NCBI RefSeq assembly: GCF_016735515.1
Contig: NZ_JAERQZ010000001.1
Span: forward strand, 2,654,746-2,718,745
Source of the DNA: Piscinibacter sp. HJYY11
GTDB lineage: Bacteria > Pseudomonadota > Gammaproteobacteria > Burkholderiales > Burkholderiaceae_C
Length of the DNA: 64,000 bases
Direction of reading: 5' to 3'
Shown here: one piece after another, positions 60,109-64,000 of the stretch
How the letters are laid out: each line of letters opens with the position of its first letter
How positions within the stretch are numbered: the stretch's first letter is position 1
Program-made: the position numbers and the translations under genes
The notes under the pieces: generated by a model
Seen by the model: only the letters and a program-made list of their open reading frames with translations
Told to the model about the DNA's origin: nothing
Database searches by the model: none

Positions 60109-60397
60109 GGTGAATGGCTATCGACATCATCTGCAGCCGGCTTGACCCGCGATCGGCTGAAGAACACCGTCTTTGAAGCGCTTTCCAGGGCGACTGTGTA
60201 AGAGAGTGTGTACCCACCAAAACAACGTCGATGCGGTGCAGCAAGTCAGTAGGCAAAAACTATTGAATTGCACGAATTGAACGGGCGAGCCTTTCTGGCC
60301 CGGCCGGGCCGCTAAAGCGGCCGCGGCATGGTCTGACCCGATGGCAGCGCGGGGCAAGGTCCCTAGACTGGCCGCTTCTCGACCGTTCTCACCTTCC

Positions 60398-61183
60398 ATG
60401 CAGACCTGGCGCCTCGCGCCGCACAGCGGCCCCCGTCACGACGTGCAGACGAGCCTTGCCGGCCTCATCGGCACCGTGGGCAGCGAGTCGTTTGCGCAAT
60501 CGGCGCTGCTGCATGTGAACCGTGCGCTGCACGCGGGCTCGTGGGCGGTCTACCGGGTGTGGAAGGACCGCGCGCCGGTGCTGCACTTCTCTTCGGCCCA
60601 CGGCGTGCGCGACACCACGCGCGACTGCTTCGCGGCCTACCTCGACGGCCTGTACCGGCGCGACCGCACCTTCGACATCGCGAAACAGGGCACGGCGATG
60701 CTGCGCCTGAGCGCGCACGACATCCCCAACCCCGACCACCGTGAAGCCATCTACAAGCGCCACGGGGTGAGCGAGCGGCTGTCGATCGCCGAGCCGCAGC
60801 CCGACGGCGGCGTGCTGGCGGTCAACCTCTACCACCACGAGCACCAGGGGGCGTTTGCCGATGGGGAGCTCGAGAACTTCGAACAGCTCGCCATGGGCCT
60901 GCTCGCGAGCGTGCGGCGGCACATCGAGCTGACCGACACGGCCGAGTCATCGCGGCCCGATGCGGCGCAGCTGCGCGCGGCCCTGCAGCGCCGCCACCCG
61001 GAGATGCCGGCCCGCGAGCTCGACGTGTGCGCACGGCTGCTGCAGGGCTTGAGCTACGACGGCATCGCGGCCGACCTCGGTCTCTCGGTGGCGACGGTGA
61101 AGACCTATCGGCGGCGAGCGTTCGAGCGCATGGGGTTGCACTTCAAGAGCGAGCTGTTCGCGGCCTTCGTCGGGCAGGTCTAG
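60398..61183 (+). CDS. LuxR-family transcriptional regulator
   Basis: 261 residues from ATG 60398. The N-terminal part resembles a PAS/GAF-like or autoinducer-type sensory domain but lacks recognisable quorum-sensing residues. The C-terminal LuxR helix-turn-helix is clear (ARELDVCARLLQGLSYDGIAADLGLSVATVKTYRRRAF, key LSVATVKTYRRRAF). It is divergent from the chemotaxis block with a 289-base gap that must hold both promoters; I see no clear sigma-28 site in it. It converges with rocD, sharing CTAG at their stops. Confidence 0.85.
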   Translation: MQTWRLAPHSGPRHDVQTSLAGLIGTVGSESFAQSALLHVNRALHAGSWAVYRVWKDRAPVLHFSSAHGVRDTTRDCFAAYLDGLYRRDRTFDIAKQGTAMLRLSAHDIPNPDHREAIYKRHGVSERLSIAEPQPDGGVLAVNLYHHEHQGAFADGELENFEQLAMGLLASVRRHIELTDTAESSRPDAAQLRAALQRRHPEMPARELDVCARLLQGLSYDGIAADLGLSVATVKTYRRRAFERMGLHFKSELFAAFVGQV

Positions 61184-62424
61184 GCCAGGCTTCGCAACAC
61201 CCTGGCGAGCGCCTGCACGGCGACGTCGATCTGCTCACGCTCGATCACGAGCGGCGGCGCCAGCCTGACGACGGTGTGGTGCGTGTCCTTGGTCAACACG
61301 CCTTCGTGCATCAACGCCTCGCACACCTGGCGTGCAGAGGCGACGCGCGGGTCGATCACCACCCCCACCAGCAGGCCGCGGCCGCGCACCTCGGTGATCG
61401 CCGGGTGCGCCAACGCCCGCAGCCGCGCCATCAAATAGGCGCCCTGGTCGGCGGCCCGCTGCACCAGCTGCTCCCGTTCCAGCAAGGACAAGGCGGCATG
61501 GCCGACGGCCGCGGCGAGCGGGTTGCCGCCGAAGGTGCTGCCGTGGTCGCCCGGGGTGAATTGCGCCATCACGTCGTCGCGCGCGAGGAAGGCGCTCACC
61601 GGCAGCAGGCCCCCGCCCAGCGCCTTGCCCAGCGTGAGGCCGTCGGGCTTCACACCCTCGTGGTCGCAGGCGAGCAACGCGCCCGTGCGGCCGAGGCCGG
61701 TCTGCACCTCGTCGCAGATCATCAGCACGTTGTGGCGGTTGCAGATCTCGCGCACCGCTTTCAGGTAGCCGGCCGGCGGCACGACGATCCCGGCTTCGCC
61801 CTGGATGGGCTCGACGATGAAGGCGGCGGTGTGCGGGGTGATCGCGGCCTCGAGCGCGGGCGCATCGCCGAAGGGCACGCTTGCGAAGCCCGGCGCGAAT
61901 GGGCCGAAGCCATCGCGGTACTGCGCTTCGCTCGAGAAGCCGACGATCGTGGTGGTGCGCCCGGCGAAGTTGCCTTCGGCCACCAGGATCTGCGCCTGCC
62001 CCTCCGGCACCCGCTTCACCTTGTAGGCCCACTTGCGTGCGGCCTTGATCGCTGTTTCCACCGCCTCGGCGCCGCTGTTCATCGGCAGCGCGCGCGCCAT
62101 GCCGGTCATGCGGGAGAGGCGTTGCAGGAAGGGGCCGAGCTGGTCGGTGTGGAAGGCGCGGCTCGTGACGGCCAGGCGCCCGGCCTGCTCGGTCAGCGCG
62201 CGCACCAGCACCGGGTGGCTGTGGCCGAAGCTCACCGCCGAGTAGGCCGACATCATGTCGAGGTAGCGACGGCCGGCGTCGTCGAACAGGTAGGCGCCGG
62301 CGCCGCGCGTCAGCACGACCGGCAGCGGGTGGTAGTTGTGGGCGCCGTACTGGGCTTCGAGCGCGATCGGCGCGTCGCCGGGGGCGGCGGCGGGAAAGGC
62401 GGCGTGGGGCGTGGCGGTGTGCAT
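61180..62424 (-). CDS. rocD: Ornithine aminotransferase
   Basis: 414 residues, class III PLP aminotransferase. PLP lysine K267 (TLGKALGGG), DEVQTGLGRTG, and the ornithine-type N-terminus (YGAHNYHPLPVVL). It converts ornithine and 2-oxoglutarate to glutamate semialdehyde and glutamate in arginine/ornithine breakdown. It is divergent from an Lrp-family regulator that probably controls it. Confidence 0.93.
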   Translation of the reverse strand: MHTATPHAAFPAAAPGDAPIALEAQYGAHNYHPLPVVLTRGAGAYLFDDAGRRYLDMMSAYSAVSFGHSHPVLVRALTEQAGRLAVTSRAFHTDQLGPFLQRLSRMTGMARALPMNSGAEAVETAIKAARKWAYKVKRVPEGQAQILVAEGNFAGRTTTIVGFSSEAQYRDGFGPFAPGFASVPFGDAPALEAAITPHTAAFIVEPIQGEAGIVVPPAGYLKAVREICNRHNVLMICDEVQTGLGRTGALLACDHEGVKPDGLTLGKALGGGLLPVSAFLARDDVMAQFTPGDHGSTFGGNPLAAAVGHAALSLLEREQLVQRAADQGAYLMARLRALAHPAITEVRGRGLLVGVVIDPRVASARQVCEALMHEGVLTKDTHHTVVRLAPPLVIEREQIDVAVQALARVLRSLA

Positions 62425-62485
62425 GGGGCAAGTCCTCCGGATCGCGTCACCTTAGGCCTCCAGAGGCGAAATGTGCTTGCCACTT

Positions 62486-62505
62486 GTTGCGCGATTGAAG
62501 GCAAC
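62486..62505. promoter_or_regulatory. Candidate Lrp-type operator between rocD and its regulator
   Basis: GTTGC-N10-GCAAC is a perfect 5-bp dyad in the 115-base divergent region, 35 bases upstream of the Lrp regulator start. Position and symmetry suit binding by that regulator. Confidence 0.4.
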
Positions 62506-62539
62506 GGCGCACGATCCGTTCACCACTGGAGGAATCAGC

Positions 62540-63013
62540 GTGCCCCACATCCCCCTCGACCTGATCGACCGCAAGATTCTCAAGGCGTTGCAAGCCGACG
62601 GACGCGCCAGCAATGTGGAACTGGCGGCCCAGGTGCACCTGTCGGCGCCGCAGTGCTTCCGGCGCGTGCGGGCGCTGGAAGAGCGCGGGGTGCTGCGCGG
62701 CGTCCGGGCGATGGTCGAGCCCGAGGCGCTGGGGCTTGGGGTGATGGCCTATGTCAGCCTCAACATCGACGGTGGCCAGTTCGGCCGCGTGCGCGAGATC
62801 GAGGCCGACATCCGTGCATTTCCGCAGATCCTCGAGTGCCACACAGTGTCTGGCGACAGTGACTACTTGCTCAAGGTGGTCGCGCGCGACCTGAAGAGCC
62901 TGAGCCAGTTCCTCACCGACCAGCTGATGCAGGTGCCCGGCGTGGACGACGTGCGCTCGATGATCTGCCTCGAAGAGGTGAAACCCCCCTCGCCGCTGCC
63001 CGTCGACCTGTAG
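62540..63013 (+). CDS. Lrp/AsnC-family transcriptional regulator
   Basis: 157 residues from GTG 62540, chosen because GGAGG lies 7 bases before it; the frame opens at 62471. N-terminal helix-turn-helix (IDRKILKALQADGRASNVELA, key LQADGRASNVELA) with LSAPQCFRRVRALEERGV, then the RAM domain (CHTVSGDSDYLLKVVARDL, key VSGDSDYLLKVV). Divergent from rocD, so a probable arginine/ornithine-responsive activator. Confidence 0.92.
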   Translation: MPHIPLDLIDRKILKALQADGRASNVELAAQVHLSAPQCFRRVRALEERGVLRGVRAMVEPEALGLGVMAYVSLNIDGGQFGRVREIEADIRAFPQILECHTVSGDSDYLLKVVARDLKSLSQFLTDQLMQVPGVDDVRSMICLEEVKPPSPLPVDL

Positions 63014-63058
63014 CGCGCAAAGTCTGCCAATCGCACAACTGCGGCGATTAGCAATGGC

Positions 63059-63074
63059 ATTGATGATGATCAAT
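63059..63074. promoter_or_regulatory. Dyad upstream of the IclR-family gene
   Basis: ATTGAT-GATG-ATCAAT is a perfect 6-bp dyad with a 4-base spacer, 40 bases before the start of the IclR-type regulator. It may be an autoregulatory operator. The surrounding 63040-63080 stretch is notably A/T-richer than the rest of the window, as expected of a promoter. Confidence 0.35.
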
Positions 63075-63114
63075 AACTACATTGGGCGAATCATTCCACG
63101 AAGCGGAACCGCCC

Positions 63115-63936
63115 ATGAACGCGTTTGCCCTCTCCGACGCCGAGCCCGATGACGCTGCCAACGTGGGCGAGGCCCCCGCAGGCCCGCACAAGCGTGACCT
63201 GATCGCCGGTCTGGAGAAGGGGCTGGCCGTCATCGAGGCCTTCGACCAGGACCGCCCGCGCCTGACCATCAGCGAGGTCGCCACCCGTTGTGGCCTGACC
63301 CGCGCCGCCGCCCGCCGCTACCTGATCACGCTCGAGTACCTGGGCTACGTGACGAGCGACCGCCGCATGTACTCGCTCAGCCCCAAGGTGCTGCGCCTGG
63401 GCCAGAGCTACATGCACTCGGCGCGGCTGCCGCGTATCGTGGCGCCCGAGTTGCACAAGGTGGCCTACGCGCTGAAGGAGGCCTCGTCGGCCGGCGTGCT
63501 CGACGGCAACGACGTGATCTGCATCGCCGCCACCGAAGCGGGCCGGCTGGTGTCGTCGACCCTGCAGCCCGGCACCCGCGTGCCGGCCTATTGCACCGCC
63601 AACGGCCGGGTGCTGCTGAGCGCGATGCCCCAGCCCGAGGTCGAGACCTGGCTCGCGCGCCAGAACTTCGAGGCGCGCACACCGCACACGATGGTCGACC
63701 GCGAGAAGCTGGCCGCCGAGATCGCGCAGATCCGCCTGCGCGGCCATGCCGCCGTCGACCAGGAATTCGAGCTCGGCCTGCGCACGATCTCCGTGCCGCT
63801 GAAGAACTACCGCGGCGAGGTGCTCGCCGCCATCAACGTGAGCGCCCAGGCCTCGCGCATGAGCATGGACCAGTTGGTCAGCGAATGCCTGCCTGCCCTG
63901 CTGCAAGCCCAGGCCCGCCTGCGCAGCACGCTCTGA
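63115..63936 (+). CDS. IclR-family regulator (PobR/PcaR-like)
   Basis: 273 residues from ATG 63115. N-terminal helix-turn-helix (LTISEVATRCGLTRAAARRYL, key EVATRCGLTRAAARRYL) and an IclR effector domain (PAYCTANGRVLLSA). The IclR subgroup of PobR/PcaR/PcaU activates degradation of 4-hydroxybenzoate or protocatechuate. It directly precedes pobA by 19 bases, an unusual co-oriented arrangement for a pobR-type gene, which is more often divergent. Confidence 0.9.
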   Translation: MNAFALSDAEPDDAANVGEAPAGPHKRDLIAGLEKGLAVIEAFDQDRPRLTISEVATRCGLTRAAARRYLITLEYLGYVTSDRRMYSLSPKVLRLGQSYMHSARLPRIVAPELHKVAYALKEASSAGVLDGNDVICIAATEAGRLVSSTLQPGTRVPAYCTANGRVLLSAMPQPEVETWLARQNFEARTPHTMVDREKLAAEIAQIRLRGHAAVDQEFELGLRTISVPLKNYRGEVLAAINVSAQASRMSMDQLVSECLPALLQAQARLRSTL

Positions 63937-63955
63937 CCACCAGGAGATCCCCGTC

Positions 63956-64000
63956 ATGAGAGTTCAAGTCGCCATCATCGGAGCAGGCCCCTCAGGCTTG
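63956..64000 (+). CDS. pobA: 4-hydroxybenzoate 3-monooxygenase, N-terminal start only
   Basis: Fifteen codons remain before the window ends: MRVQVAIIGAGPSGL, the FAD-binding GxGxxG motif at the start of flavoprotein hydroxylases. The ribosome-binding site CCAGGAG lies just upstream. With the IclR regulator before it, this is most likely pobA, which makes protocatechuate from 4-hydroxybenzoate. The short length leaves other aromatic flavin monooxygenases possible. Confidence 0.65.
   Translation, partial: MRVQVAIIGAGPSGL

Noticed and set aside
60109..60397. Possible sigma-28 promoter ahead of the chemotaxis block
   Set aside because: I looked for a TAAA-N15-GCCGATAA-like site on the minus strand and did not find one.

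Overview
The window is high-GC, densely coding chromosomal DNA, most likely from a betaproteobacterium of the order Burkholderiales (Rubrivivax/Leptothrix/Rhizobacter-like). This is inferred from base composition, a Gram-negative porin of the burkholderial type, a Bug-family binding protein, a DUF1840 gene, and the gene orders dacA-dat-ybeD / lipB-lipA, ybeZ-ybeY and pobR-pobA. I see no IS element, prophage, CRISPR array, rRNA or tRNA. About 66 protein genes are supported, many joined by ATGA/GTGA overlaps into operons.

Layout. 1-4490: end of a TRAP transporter large permease, then a fused ATP-dependent 5-oxoprolinase/hydantoinase. 4494-10680: lipoate synthesis and cell-wall genes on the minus strand (lipA, lipB, ybeD, dat, dacA), interrupted by a plus-strand DUF4331 protein and a small lipoprotein. 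10729-14499: hydrolase, thioredoxin-like ferredoxin, VanZ-like protein, hemJ, and divergent hemB; a candidate small RNA or attenuated leader lies between hemJ and hemB. 14517-19779: CorA, ybeY, phoH/ybeZ, and a 7TM sensor kinase with its LuxR-type regulator. 19791-26196: ruvA and ruvB, separated by a hypothetical gene, a haem-binding DUF3365-HAMP protein and a probable copper module (DUF2946, TonB receptor, PCu(A)C chaperone). 26193-39890: accessory metabolism and envelope genes (Bug protein, LysR, porin, hydrolases, alkyladenine glycosylase, YihY, sterol desaturase-like protein, histidine phosphatase, PEBP, DUF1840, cyclopropane synthase, FAH protein). 39891-43300: two overlapping cyclic-di-GMP genes. 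43516-46800: AsnC regulator, saccharopine dehydrogenase-like enzyme, a pair of long hairpin repeats, and the thiolase pcaF. 46849-60108: one minus-strand chemotaxis block. 60398-64000: LuxR regulator, ornithine aminotransferase with a divergent Lrp regulator, an IclR (PobR/PcaR-like) regulator and the start of pobA.

How it fits together. The chemotaxis block encodes a complete signalling core (four receptor-type proteins, two CheW, CheA, CheY, CheR, CheD, CheB and a STAS protein) but no flagellar genes and no cheZ. The two cheW genes share about 408 bp with only three silent differences, indicating recent duplication or gene conversion. pcaF and pobA point to degradation of 4-hydroxybenzoate through the beta-ketoadipate pathway. 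The least explained DNA is 45226-45492. It holds two inverted copies of a long two-stem hairpin whose paired arms differ in sequence but remain perfectly complementary, while the internal loops are identical. This is the best candidate here for an undescribed structured element.
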